A stretch of 64,000 nt of DNA from Chlamydomonas reinhardtii (Eukaryota > Chlorophyta > Chlorophyceae > Chlamydomonadales > Chlamydomonadaceae), in NCBI RefSeq assembly GCF_000002595.2, contig NC_057012.1:4325613-4389612 (forward strand), written 5' to 3'. Below the pieces are notes generated by a model that did not search any database, had not been told where the DNA came from, and was given only the letters and a program-made list of their open reading frames with translations. The translations under genes and the position numbers were made by a program. Positions 54,601 to 64,000 of the stretch are shown piece after piece (position 1 is the first letter of the stretch; the number at the start of each line of letters is the position of its first letter).

Positions 54601-57128
54601 CGGGTCCGGGTCTGGTCAGGAGGCTGCGCCACCCCGCAGTAACCTGGTGTTGTCGGTGGGGCTGGGCAGCCTGCTGATGGTGCCCGTGCTGCGAGCATGT
54701 GAGTTTGCAAGCACGGTCGTGTGTGTTTTTAGCAGCATGTCGTGCACACCGTACGGCACGGCACTCCGCATCGCTGGTAAACTGCAAGGTTGCGACCACG
54801 CACCCAGCCCTTTCACCAGCCCGCTCACACATTCCAACTTCCTCGCCGCCTTCACGCCACCGTCCCTGCCGCCCGCCGCTGAACCTTGCCTCACGCACAC
54901 ACTCACACACGTGCTGCATCGCATACACTGCCTTTGCGCTTTGATTTCCAACACACACACACACACACACACACATTTCCCATTCCTCGTGTTCTCTAAC
55001 ACACACGCACACACACATACACATATCGCGCACACACACAGGGGCTGGCCTGCCCCCCCACATGGGCATGCTGGCATGCCTAGGGTTCCTGTGGCTGGTC
55101 ACAGACGCAATCCACTTCGGGGAGGGCGACCGCAGGTGCGGCGTGTCGCGGCGGGACGGTGTGCCTGGCGGGCGGGCGGGAGGGCCGGTAGCAGCTGGAG
55201 GAAGGGGGCGGGGCAGCGGGTTGGGCTGGGGGGGCAGGTTTGCCACACGAGACACCAGGGTGCGTTTCACTCACATGGCAGCAGGGCGGGGGGTATGGCG
55301 TGGGGGTACATGCGGTTGTCCAGCCCGCTTTTACGCTTCTCACACGCAGCAGCGCCACACTGCCCGACCCCAACACAACATATTATCAAGCCAACCCAAC
55401 TAACTCATCCCAATGTTTTGTGCGGTGCGGCGCGGCGCAGGCACCTGACTGTGTCGCAGGCGCTCAAGCGGGTGGACAGCGAGGCAATCCTCTTCTTTGT
55501 AAGCAGTGGGGGCGACAGAGGGCGGCAGATGGGGTTGGGGGAAAGAGGCGGAGCGGCAGGGTGCATGCGCTGGGAAAAGCAGCGATGGGCTAACGGGTTA
55601 TCAGGACTGTCATGGCATGGCAGAGTTTTAAGAGGTGAGACAAGGGAAGTCGCCACGGGAAGTCGCCGTGCGCAGACCACTAGTTTACGGTTTACTTGGG
55701 ACTGCCCCACACACGCTGCCTTCATTCAAGCCATCCTGCATTTTCCTGCCCCTTCATACGCCTCCTTCCACGCGCTCCCTCGGCTGCCCCCGGCTGCCCC
55801 TGCTGCCCCAGATCCCCTGCTTATATCATGTTCCCAATGTTTCAAATCTTGCAACCTCCCGACCTCCAGACCGGTGTGCTGCTGGCTGTGGCGGCGCTGG
55901 ACAAGGCGGGGCTGCTGCGCGAGCTGGCGGCGGCGCTGAGTGCCGCACTGCCACGCCCGGAGCTGGTGGGTGGGCTTGTGGTGGCGGTGGTGGTGGTGGT
56001 GGTGGGGCGGGTGAAGTGAGGGGTGCGTGATTGTGGCAGGATGATGCCAATGTGGTGGCGATGTGAAGCGTGACTGACTGTGGGGATACAAGGCGGCGAT
56101 ACTCAACTCCTTTGCGCAACAGGTTTGTGATTGCGGGCTTACAGAGGGGACAATCCAAAGCGCGCAAGCACGCCAGGGAGCATCTGGGGTTATGCTTCTG
56201 GTGCCAATGGCTGCGTTGCCTATCCCCCATCCCCTCCCACCACCTCACACTACACGCCCAACCACATACCGCACCTCACACCACACGCCAACCCACACAC
56301 CGCACCCCCCAACTAACCCGCAGGTGGCGGGTGTGATCGGGTTCGCCAGCGCCGTGGTTGACAACGTGCCACTGGTTGCAGCAACCATGGGCATGTACGA
56401 CATGGCTACCTACCCCATGGTAAGCGTGAGTGTGTGCGTGTGTGTGTACGGCAAGGACTGCACGACGGCCGGGGCGGCTGGCCACACAGCACACAGCAGG
56501 AGCACACACTCGCACCCTTACCATACACATGCATCTCACCCCCATACACACACGCACACACACACTCATGTATACACGCACACACGTTGCTGTATCACGT
56601 ACACTGTCTTTGCGCTTTGTTTCCTTGTGCTCTGCAACACGCACACACACACGCACACACACACACACGCGCACAGGACTCGGACCTGTGGCAGCTCATC
56701 GCCTACTGCGCCGGCACGGGCGGCTCCCTGCTGGTCATAGGCAGCGCGGCAGGAGTCACGCTCATGGGTGGGTCTGCTTCTGGCTTGGGGCGCACGCTGC
56801 CGCACACACAGACCTGCGTGACAGGGTCCGCAGCACGCAGCACGGGAGCCCCCGCAGACCCATGCTCTTTCCCTGCGCAGCCCCCATAATCAAAACAATA
56901 ATTACCATATCAATGCGACCGTCTCCGTCTCCGCCCCCGCCCTCGCCCCCAGGCATGGATCGCAGCGTGTCGTTCGGCTGGTACGCCCGCCGCGTCACCC
57001 CCTGGGCCACAGCCGGCTACCTGGCGGGACTGGCCGCCTACGTGGCGCAGCAGCAGGTCATGACGGCGGCAGCGGCGGCGGCTGGCACGACCACGGCGGC
57101 GGAGGCGGCGGCAGTGTTGGTGTCTTGA
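51604..57128 (+). CDS. NHD1: Chloroplast-type NhaD Na+/H+ antiporter
   Basis: Fourteen exons: 51604-51762 (or to 51771), 51860-52102, 52433-52573, 52819-52929, 53376-53523, 53729-53797, 53952-54094, 54446-54698, 55042-55135, 55441-55498, 55870-55965, 56324-56419, 56677-56767 and 56953-57128, about 625 residues, all in phase. NhaD hallmarks are SAVIFFLLGAMTVVEVVDSH, SSVLDNLTTTIVMVALL, ANAGGAWTPIGDVTTTMLW, PPHMGMLACLGFLW, ASAVVDNVPLVAA and GSLLVIGSAAGVTLMG with its following FGWYARR. The family exchanges Na+ for H+; plant NHD1 sits in the chloroplast envelope. The N-terminus is basic and Cys-rich and may be a transit peptide. Exon 8 encodes a loop with a (Gly-Ser)n run made by TCCGGATCCGGG units. 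Exon 1 is the least certain: it ends at either a GC donor after CAG or a weak GT nine bases on, both in frame. Confidence 0.9.
53536..53580 (+). repeat. Intronic repeat family Y, short copy in NhaD-like intron 5
   Basis: A G-run, then GATTTAGATACCAGCCCAAA, 13 to 24 bases inside the donor at 53524, with the G-run facing the exon. Confidence 0.65.
54113..54235 (+). repeat. Intronic repeat family Y, copy in NhaD-like intron 7
   Basis: GGGGGTCGTAAATACCAGCC followed by CAAACTAAACC and AAGCGATAATA, about 20 bases inside the donor at 54095. The 3' hairpin end seen in the long copies is absent. Confidence 0.78.
54543..54615 (+). repeat. TCCGGATCCGGG minisatellite inside NhaD-like exon 8
   Basis: Six-base TCCGGA/TCCGGG units, about twelve in a row with a few variants, translated as Gly-Ser repeats in a cytosolic loop. 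The length can change without breaking the frame. Confidence 0.9.
54909..54960 (-). repeat. Repeat B, copy in NhaD-like intron 8
   Basis: GCATCGCATACACTGCCTTT followed by GCGCTTTGATTTCC and a CA tract; the antisense form of repeat B. Its CA end points to the acceptor at 55041, which is itself embedded in CACACACACAG. Confidence 0.7.
56584..56640 (-). repeat. Repeat B, copy in NhaD-like intron 12
   Basis: TACACTGTCTTTGCGCTTTG followed by TTTCCTTGTGCTCTGCAACA and a CA tract, the antisense form. The CA end runs on into the acceptor at 56676. Confidence 0.75.
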
Positions 57129-58576
57129 TGAGGGGTTGGTGGGTTACATTCATGATTGTTTGAGAATAAGCGAAGGCGTACCCAGGAACAGTAGGTGGGT
57201 GGGGTGGGGCCGGGGTGGGGTGGGGTGGGGGGCTGATCAAGCCAACGGGGGCTCACTGGTGCCTTGACGGTGGGCGTGTGTGCCTGTGTGTGCCGTGATG
57301 TGCAAGGCGTTGGTGTCTTGATGGCAGGGGCAGTGTTGCCGTGTTGTGGGGTAGGCAGCGATGTGGGGTTGGTTGTGATCTGGAGCAAGGCAGTGGTTGT
57401 GGCGGTGATGAGCGTGGCAGTGATGAGCGAGTGCGAGGGCGGGGGCGGCAGGGGCGGCAGGGGCGGCAGGGGCGGCTGGGCGAGGGGCGAGAGCGGCGTG
57501 CGTTTGTATCTCCATGGGGGGATGTGGGGCCAGGGTTCATGCCTAGGACGTATGAGGGAGTCAGAGAGCGAGTTTGAGTGACAGCCGGTGTAGTGAAGAG
57601 CGAGGACAGGCAGCGGGCGGACGGATACTGGTGACGCAAATAACCTGCCCAACACCTTGCCCAACACTACCAGGGGCATTGCAGGGAGGCACGCCCATCC
57701 GCGGAGTGAGCACCATTACGGTACACGCGGCAACATCGTGTCAATGGATTCCTGAGGCGCACACACCACTTTCGCCCGCATTGGCCTCACATGTCACAAA
57801 TAGCCCTGAAAGGCACACGAGTGGTCACGTGACAGTTGACTATGTGACAGTGTCCGTGACAATCGTACATTGCTCAGCTGCCGCATCAATTCGCCCCCGT
57901 TGCCCCGGCCGGTGTGCGGTCGCGCGGGGGCACCCACGTCCGGTGTTTCCGAGGCGCATCAGTAGCTTGATGGACACTATTGGCCATGACCTTGAGTGGC
58001 GTTACAGAATCGGGTCATGCCCCTGCTGGAGCGCGTCGGTCTGGCAGCCTGCGCGCGGTTGTCCGCGTCCGCCCTTGCAGGCCAGGGCAGCAGGCGCAAG
58101 GCGGCACGAGTCGCATTCCCCAATCCGCTGCGCCTTCCTCCTCCGCATGCTCGCATTAGTCGCATAGCCTCAGCCACTGGTGCGGTCTACGTCATTGCCC
58201 TAGCAGCACCAGCGCGCGTCAGCCATCAGTCAGCGGACAGCCATTAGCAGCTTACGCCCACTGCGCCTTACCCAGCAGCCTTGCCAGCAGCGTGTCCACA
58301 CCCAGGCCCGATTGATTCCCTGTAGCCAGGCGCCGCCACGCGTCACGCCAGGTCACGCGCCTTATCCCTTGAACGGTCAAACCGCATCGCCATCGGCATG
58401 ACAGAGAATGCGTGCTAGTGTGAATGCAAATGCAAGACGACATTGGCCCGTAATGTTGCTAAAGTCACATACAGCGCCAGCACCGGTCAGCAGCACCAGC
58501 ACCCGCTAGACTGTGAGCACAGCTCATGAGCACGTGTACACAGCAGTACGCCCCCATCCAAGCAAGATCAACATGA
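57129..58576. other. Convergent 3' region after the NhaD-like gene
   Basis: About 1.4 kb without exons. It holds a family X repeat copy right after the stop (57130-57190) and a GGGGCGGCA minisatellite at about 57432-57480. No TGTAA for the plus-strand gene was found. Confidence 0.5.
57130..57190 (+). repeat. Intronic-type repeat family X, copy after the NhaD-like stop
   Basis: GGGTTACATTCATGATTGTT followed by AGCGAAGGCGTACCCAGGAA. It begins a few bases past the stop codon at 57128, in sense orientation. Confidence 0.75.
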
Positions 58577-58581
58577 TTACA
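58577..58581 (-). terminator. Poly(A) signal of the DUF1764 gene
   Basis: TGTAA on the minus strand, 172 bases past the stop at 58753. Confidence 0.6.
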
Positions 58582-58752
58582 GTATGCAATGGCCATTTGG
58601 CTTGGCACTGCGCGGCCCCCCACCCATGGCCCGCTCCTCTCCACACTCTGCCCACAGCTCCCACGCCCGTTCACGCCCACAATTCCCACACCCAGAGCCC
58701 AGAACCCAGAGCTCCCACACCCATACCCCAAGATCTCAAGAGCCCTGACTCC

Positions 58753-60297
58753 TCAGAAGCAGCACTCGCAGTCGAAGGGGCATAAGTCCGTGTCTCCGCC
58801 CTTGCGCCCCAGCCCTAGCTCGTCCTCGGTGTAGATGGCGAACCCCTCCTCCGTGCGCTTGCGCCCCTTGCCGGTCTGGGAAAGCGGGGCGGGGGGCGGG
58901 GCGGGGGGCGGGGGTTACTTTCATGATTATATAACAAGTGAAGGCGTAGCCAGGAACAGGGGTGGGTGGGCGGGAGGAGGTGCGTTGGGGTGTGGAGCGG
59001 GGTTAAGGGTGAGGCAAGACAGGCGCAGGGGCAGGGGGGCACGTCTGGGCGGCATGTAGGCATGGAGAAGTATGAGAAGGTTATTGGCAATGAGCAAGGC
59101 AAGGCTGTGTGACAGTAACCAAACATACGTTGTGAGCGCGGGCTGCGGCTCGCTAGCGCAGTTGACGCTACACACGGGGCGACGCGGGCTCACCTGCTCG
59201 CCAAAGATGTCGTCTTTATTCCCTGCCACCTTGGGCACCTTGGCAGCAGGCTCCTGGGGGCGGAGAGGAGATGTGCGTGTGCGTGGGGGATAGCCGTTCA
59301 TGTAAAATCACAAGTTTGAAGTGCTGTCGTCGTGTGTGTGTGTGGGGGGGGGGGAGGTACCCGGTACATGCCCAAGCCCAACGGGTAAGTCCCCATTGTC
59401 AAGGAATCCTCGAGGGTTTGGGTCATGAGTTCAGGGGCAGTGTGTGTATGTGTGTGTATCTGTGTTTAAGTATGGATGGCCCAGCCCCTGGCCATGGCCA
59501 TGGCCATGGCCATGGCCCTAGCGCAGGCGCACACCCCGGCCCAATGGACACGCATTCGGTAACATGCAAACTCGCACGCACGCACGCACGCCCACACGAA
59601 AGCGCGCAAGCGCGCACAGACCGCACGCACGCGCGCGCGGCCACAGTTCACAGCCTGCCGGTGAGCTTCCCGTCACGGCCGCTTGCGGCGCCGGCCATGC
59701 CGCCAAGGCCCCCAGCCCCCCACTCTGCAACTGCTGACGCACATGCCACACACCGCGGTCGTGGGTCGGGTTGGACCACCTCCCCATCCAGCCCCCGTGC
59801 CGCCCAAAGCCGCCCTCGCGAGCAATCCTAGCAAGCTGCCATCGCCTGCCTCGCTCGCTGTGTTGGGCGTCCCCGCAAGCCTCGCGGCGCTGTGGCACAC
59901 ATGCCATTCATGCCAGGCCCTGTACGCCGCATGAGCCCATGCGGCCCCTTCGTGTCTTCTGCCCCTTCCGCACCTGCTCTGCCTGCTCCGCCGCGCGCTT
60001 CTCCTTCTCCTTTGCGTTCTCCGCGGCCTTCTTCTTGCCGGCCGAGAAGATGTCATCAATCTCCGCAGCCTTCTTCCCGCCCCCTGCGGCCTTCTCCTCC
60101 GCCTTGCCACCAGCACCTCCCGTGGTCGCCACCTGCTTCCCTTTCGGCGCTGCCTTTGGCGCGGCCCCCGCGGAGTCCTGCTTTGCTTTAGCTTGAGGGG
60201 TCAGCTTCGCCGATTTCCCCTCGCTCGTCTTCTTCAAGGCTGTCTTCGCGATTTTCGGCGCATCGGCAACTGCCGTCTTGGATTTTTTCTTTGCCAT
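58753..60297 (-). CDS. DUF1764 family protein
   Basis: Three exons: 60297-59974, 59253-59194 and 58875-58753, giving 168 residues in phase. The N-terminal half is Lys/Ala-rich (MAKKKSKTAVADAPKIAKTA) and then has EIDDIFSAGKKKAAE, the family's short acidic-hydrophobic motif. A second such motif, KDDIFGEQ, is in exon 2. The C-terminus reads RKRTEEGFAIYTEDELGLG and then GGDTDLCPFDCECCF, the invariant Cys-ending signature of this eukaryotic family. The function is unknown. The basic, low-complexity body suggests a nuclear or nucleolar, possibly RNA-associated protein; that is inference. It is head-to-head with the carotenoid cleavage dioxygenase gene, 499 bases apart. Intron 1 contains GCCATG repeats and intron 2 carries a family X repeat close to the last acceptor. 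Confidence 0.9.
58908..58965 (+). repeat. Intronic repeat family X, copy at the last DUF1764 acceptor
   Basis: GGGGGTTACTTTCATGATTA followed by AAGTGAAGGCGTAGCCAGGA. It is antisense to the gene; its G-run end (CCCCC on the sense strand) runs into the pyrimidine tract of the acceptor at 58876. Confidence 0.78.
59485..59520. repeat. (GCCATG)n repeat in DUF1764 intron 1
   Basis: Five to six GCCATG hexamers in tandem. Confidence 0.9.
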
Positions 60298-60796
60298 TGG
60301 TGGATATGGTCAATTATGTCCGCGGCCCGGTTTATATCAGGCACCTAGTCAAATTGAAGCGTCTCGAGGTGCAACTCCTGCCGACGAAGAAGTCGCTGAA
60401 GAGCTGCAGATGCGCAGGTCAGGGTATACAGTAATTAAGAGGTAAGAGGTCAATACAGTGACCTCCCGGCATCATATGGGTCCCTTAAGTTTGGCGCATG
60501 GCGACTCCTTGAATCCTTCCAATTGGTCAGCTCAATCGCGTTCAGCGCTGCCTACGCATCATAATCAGTTTTTACACTTTCAACGCTGCACATACTTCTT
60601 ACACCAATACTCCCTGCTGTTTCGGTCCCGGCGACGACCGAAAGGGTCACTGTTGCCATAGGCCAGGCATGGACATAACACGAGGTTCAATGACGGTCGG
60701 AGTTGGGACAAGACTGAGGCGCGACCGGGCAGCCATGCAGCGAGGTCAGGCGAAAGGCTGCCTTGATACTGGCATGCGGGCTTGTAAGGCTTCGCC
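60298..60796. promoter_or_regulatory. Shared bidirectional promoter region
   Basis: 499 bases between the two divergent start codons (DUF1764 to the left, carotenoid cleavage dioxygenase to the right). It must hold both promoters and 5' leaders. No specific element was identified. Confidence 0.6.
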
Positions 60797-62467
60797 ATGC
60801 CCGGCGTTTTGCCGCCGCTTACATGCATGAGCTCTGTAATGTGGTCTGCTTTATTGCAGCCGCTGAGCGGCGCCCTGTCCTTGTCGCTCATGCGGCTGGG
60901 TTTCATACTGACACATGTCGCGGCTGGTTGCTGCGCTGCCGACGCCTTTTCTGTCGTCCCAACAGCGCTGGCGGAGCGCCGTGTGCCGCTTTATCGCCTG
61001 GGCCGCAGTCTCGCAGTCGTGCCGCGGGCGCAGCAGCAGCAGCCGCTGCCGCTGCCGGGCTCGGCCCGCCCGGCGCAGCTGCCCGCGACCGCAGGCGTGC
61101 CGCAGCCTGCGGGGCCGCCACCCCCGCCGCCCCCGCCGCTGCTGGACCGTGCCGGAGACCTGCCGGGTGCGTGCATGTGTGCATGCATGTATGCGCGTGT
61201 GTATGCGTGTGTGTGTATGTGTAGAGATATGCGGCGTGATGGCTGGCACAGCACCGCACTGCAACCCGTCCCGTGACCCGATTTGGGATGCAGTGATAGT
61301 GCGGGCTGCTCGCTACCACCGGGCAGGCGCACCGGCCGTGCGGTGAAGCGTGCGGTGCTCACAGTCCAGATGGTTTCACAGCAGGCCACCACCGCCAGTC
61401 ACCCTGCGGTTTCTTCGGGATTGGGACAAAGTACCCGCCCCCCGCATCCTCGTGTCGCGGGATGCTTGGATGCTGGGTATGGTGAAGTGAGGATAGACCC
61501 TTGCTCTCACCCCCCACCCCACCCCCCGACACACAGATAAGCTCCTGCGGGACTACCTGTCGGGCTGGAGCTCCCAGGTGTGTGGGCGTGTGTGTGTGGG
61601 CGTGTGTGTGTGGGCGTGTGTGTGTGGGCGTGTGTGTGGGGTGGGTGGGGGGGGTGGGGGGTGGGGTGGGGTGGGGTTGTAAATTCCAGCCCAAACTGAG
61701 CCAAACCAAGCGAAAATGAGCGGAGCACAGACAGAGGCGTTAGTTGCAAGTGATAATACTTATGGGATGGGGGCCGAGGCGTCGTGGAGCAGCAGGGCGA
61801 GCGGCGCCGGCGATAAATGTCGCCGCCCGGGCTCCCGGGGGGGGGGGGGTGCCAGCGTGTGGGGTGGGTGGGTGGGTGCATGTGTGCCTGTGTGTGTGCG
61901 GTGGGTGGGTGGGTGGGTGTGGGTTTGCGGCACGTGGGGGCTGGAGGGCGGCAGAAATGTCAGCACACACACAGCAGCGCGCGCGCACACACACACACAC
62001 ATACACACACACACACATACACACACATACACACACACACACGGACACACACCGGTATGCCCCCCCTCTCCAACCCCTCCTCCTCCCTGCAGTACACGGA
62101 GTACGACTACTACGTGCCGCCCGAGGCCGTGTACGGCAGGCTGCCCGAGGAGCTACGCGGCACACTGTACTTCATTGGACCGGGCCTGACACAGGTGCGG
62201 GCTGGGGGGAGAGGGAGAGGGAGAGGGGGGGCGGAGGGAGAGGGCGAGAGGGCGAGAGGGAGGGGCAGGGGCAGGGGCAGGGGCAGGGGCAGGGGCAGGG
62301 GCAGGGGCAGGGGCAGGGGCAGGGGCAGGGGCAGGGGCAGGGGCAGGGGCAGGGGCAGGGGCAGGGGCAGGGAGAGGGAGAGGGAGAGGGTGTGTGGGCT
62401 TGCTGGTGTAGGGCGAGGGCAGGTCCTTGCACGCTCTGCATGCACACACAGAGCGCACGCTACCCAT

Positions 62468-62545
<78 letters not shown>

Positions 62546-62971
62546 GCACGCACGCAGGTGTACGGCACCAGTGTGCGCCACCCCTCCGACGCGGACGGCA
62601 TGGTGTGCAGCCTGGCCTTCGCGGAGGGCGGCCAGATCTTCTTCCGCAACAGATACGTGCGCACACCCGCATTCAACACAGAGCAGGTGGGCGCGTGCGC
62701 GCGCGTGTGTGTGTTAAAGAGCACAAGGAAAACGCGTGTGTGTGGGTGGGTGGGTGGGTGGGTGTGTGGGGGGGGGTAGGTGGGTGTATATGTGTGTGTT
62801 CATGTGTGTGGAGAGGCCATTGACACACCGCGTGTGTATGTTGTATGATGTGTGGGAGCGGGAGAGCAAGACGGGGGGCCAGCGCCTGCGCAAGGCCTGT
62901 GTGACGGGCCGACGCAAGACGGCGCAGCGCGGTGCGGGGCTGACAGCCGAACACCCGAACCATCTGTTCTA

Positions 62972-63003
<32 letters not shown>

Positions 63004-63846
63004 CGACCCACAGCCCACATGTCCGCGCTCGTGCCCATCCTTCACTTCACACTCACCTCACAGGCTCTGGGACGACGCATCACTCGGGGCCTGCACGACC
63101 GCGGCGCCGCAGGGGTGGCGGGGGCCCGCGACAACAATGCCGCGCCACCGCCGCCGCCGCCACGCAGCCTGCAGCAGCAAGGGGCGGTCCCGGGGGCCGG
63201 CGCGGGGTTCTCGGGTCCGGGTGCGGGGGCCTCGGGACTGGGGGGCGGCTCGGCGGGGCCATTGGCGGGTCTGCCACTGCCGGGTCCGCTGCAGGGTCTT
63301 CAGCGGCTGCCGTCGCCGGCGGCCTTGGCGACCTGGGTCCTCACTGGCAACGCCAACGGCAGCCTCTTCCCCGGCAGCACCCCCGGCGGCAGTAGCAGCA
63401 ACGCCAGCGGGCCCGCCGGCGGGCCTGCTGCTACTGCCGCTTCCTCGCCCGGCTTGTTCGCCTCGCCCGCGTCCTCGGCTGGCAGTAGCAGCAGCAGCAG
63501 CACCAGCAGCAGCGGCGGCAGTAGCAGGGGCACAGGTAGCGGTGGCATTGGCGGGGGCAGTGGCAGTAGCATCCAGGACATCCGCGCTCGGCTGCGGCAG
63601 GAGGAGGAGGAGCTGTGGGGCGCGGGGGCGGACTTCGGAATGACGCCCACACGTGCCCAATCGCTGGCGGCGGCCTCCACACGCGGCGAGCGGGTAGTAC
63701 CGGCGCTGCCGACGAGGTGGGCGGTGTGGTGGTGATGGTGGAGTGTGTGCACATGCGTGTGTGGCACTGCGTGCGTGACCAGCACCTTACAAGCTCGCCG
63801 CGAGCGCGCACACATACACACATACCGTACACACAGACACACAGGC

Positions 63847-63909
<63 letters not shown>

Positions 63910-64000
63910 GACGGGCCCAGCGCCGCACACATGCGCACATGCGCACACATACACACATACCGTACACACAGACACACAGGCACACATACACATACACACA
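60797..64000 (+). CDS. Carotenoid cleavage dioxygenase, 5' part only
   Basis: Five exons are in the window: 60797-61166, 61537-61577, 62093-62194, 62558-62686 and 63064-63716; the gene runs on past the right edge. The N-terminus is hydrophobic and Arg/Ala-rich and may be a plastid transit peptide. The family start follows: YDYYVPPEAVYGRLPEELRG, TLYFIGPG, RHPSDADGMVCSLAF and IFFRNRYVRTPAFNTEQ, the usual LxGxxxxxGPG and DGDGM-type motifs of the RPE65/CCD family. The four iron-binding His residues would lie beyond the window, so activity cannot be judged. Enzymes of this family split carotenoid double bonds with O2 to give apocarotenoids. Exon 5 adds about 215 Gly/Ser/Ala-rich residues where relatives have a short link. 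Introns 2, 3 and 4 are full of GT, CA and GGGGCA repeats. Confidence 0.85.
61668..61838 (+). repeat. Intronic repeat family Y, long copy in the dioxygenase intron 2
   Basis: GGGGTTGTAAATTCCAGCCC, then AAGTGATAATACTTATGGG and a hairpin end with arms CGGCGA and TCGCCG around TAAATG. It matches the long copy at 20660-20832 over nearly its whole length and lies about 90 bases inside the donor. Confidence 0.85.
62262..62371 (+). repeat. (GGGGCA)n hexanucleotide array
   Basis: About eighteen tandem GGGGCA units on the sense strand of the dioxygenase intron 3, flanked by GGGAGA units. It is a strong G-quadruplex candidate. Confidence 0.96.
62469..62556. repeat. (CA)n microsatellite ending at an acceptor
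   Basis: Two CA blocks and a CGCACGCACGCACGCAG end that is itself the 3' splice site of the exon 62558-62686. Confidence 0.95.
62705..62740 (+). repeat. Repeat B, short copy in the dioxygenase intron 4
   Basis: GTGTGTGTGTTAAAGAGCAC followed by AAGGAAAACG and a GT run, 18 bases inside the donor at 62687, GT end facing the exon. Confidence 0.75.
63806..64000. repeat. 135-base tandem repeat running off the window
   Basis: A CA-rich block with CATACCGTACACACAGACAC at 63821 recurs at 63956, offset 135. It lies in the dioxygenase intron 5 and is cut by the window end. Confidence 0.9.

Noticed and set aside
54543-54615. The TCCGGATCCGGG array as an intronic minisatellite
   Set aside because: The frame stays open through it, it encodes Gly-Ser, and conserved NhaD sequence follows in the same exon, so it is coding.

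Overview
The window looks like nuclear DNA of a volvocine green alga (Chlamydomonas or a close relative). It is GC-rich. Genes are split into many short exons with GTGAG/GTGCG donors and CAG acceptors, and TGTAA poly(A) signals lie downstream of several stops. There are long (CA/GT)n tracts, a carotenoid cleavage enzyme, chloroplast-type proteins and two hydroxyproline-rich, pherophorin-like Ser-Pro rod proteins. The species cannot be fixed from the sequence. All exon models were built by hand from reading frame, splice consensus and phase; no alignment was run.

Layout from left to right. 1-2.7 kb is non-coding, with short repeats. 2757-6323 (minus) is a 9-exon RMD1/DUF155 membrane protein. 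7176-10094 (minus) is a plastid-targeted DedA/VTT protein in 6 exons. 11712-17874 (plus) is a 9-exon Ser-Pro rod protein with a C-terminal membrane span (called ECM1 here). 19348-22877 (minus) is a TGD2-like MCE-domain lipid-transport protein. 22.9-26.7 kb is mostly empty. 26856-31553 (minus) is a large Gln-rich protein with one MYB repeat. 33682-38805 (minus) is an ArsB/NhaD-superfamily transporter with a loop of about 300 residues. About 40.65-43.2 kb (plus) is an uncharacterised small protein. 44938-49181 (minus) is ECM2, a clear paralogue of ECM1. 49.2-51.6 kb is a gene-free stretch with tandem repeats. 51604-57128 (plus) is a chloroplast-type NhaD Na+/H+ antiporter in 14 exons. 58753-60297 (minus) is a DUF1764 protein. 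Head-to-head with it, 60797 to beyond the window end (plus) is a carotenoid cleavage dioxygenase.

Most genes are unrelated housekeeping functions: plastid lipid import, plastid ion exchange, carotenoid cleavage and membrane proteins. Two themes stand out. First, ECM1 and ECM2 share a layout (long N-terminal extension, hydrophobic segment, Ser-Pro rod, globular part, a Cys-containing LCGA(D/E)AVGAI(I/V)GII membrane span, and a short tail with DD(Y/F)AWxxKYAH) that I cannot assign to a named family. Second, several short repeat families lie inside introns, always with the G- or GT-rich end facing the nearest exon. Intron ends therefore often look like inverted (GT)n/(CA)n or G-run/C-run termini, which suggests introner-like or splice-site-seeking mobile DNA.
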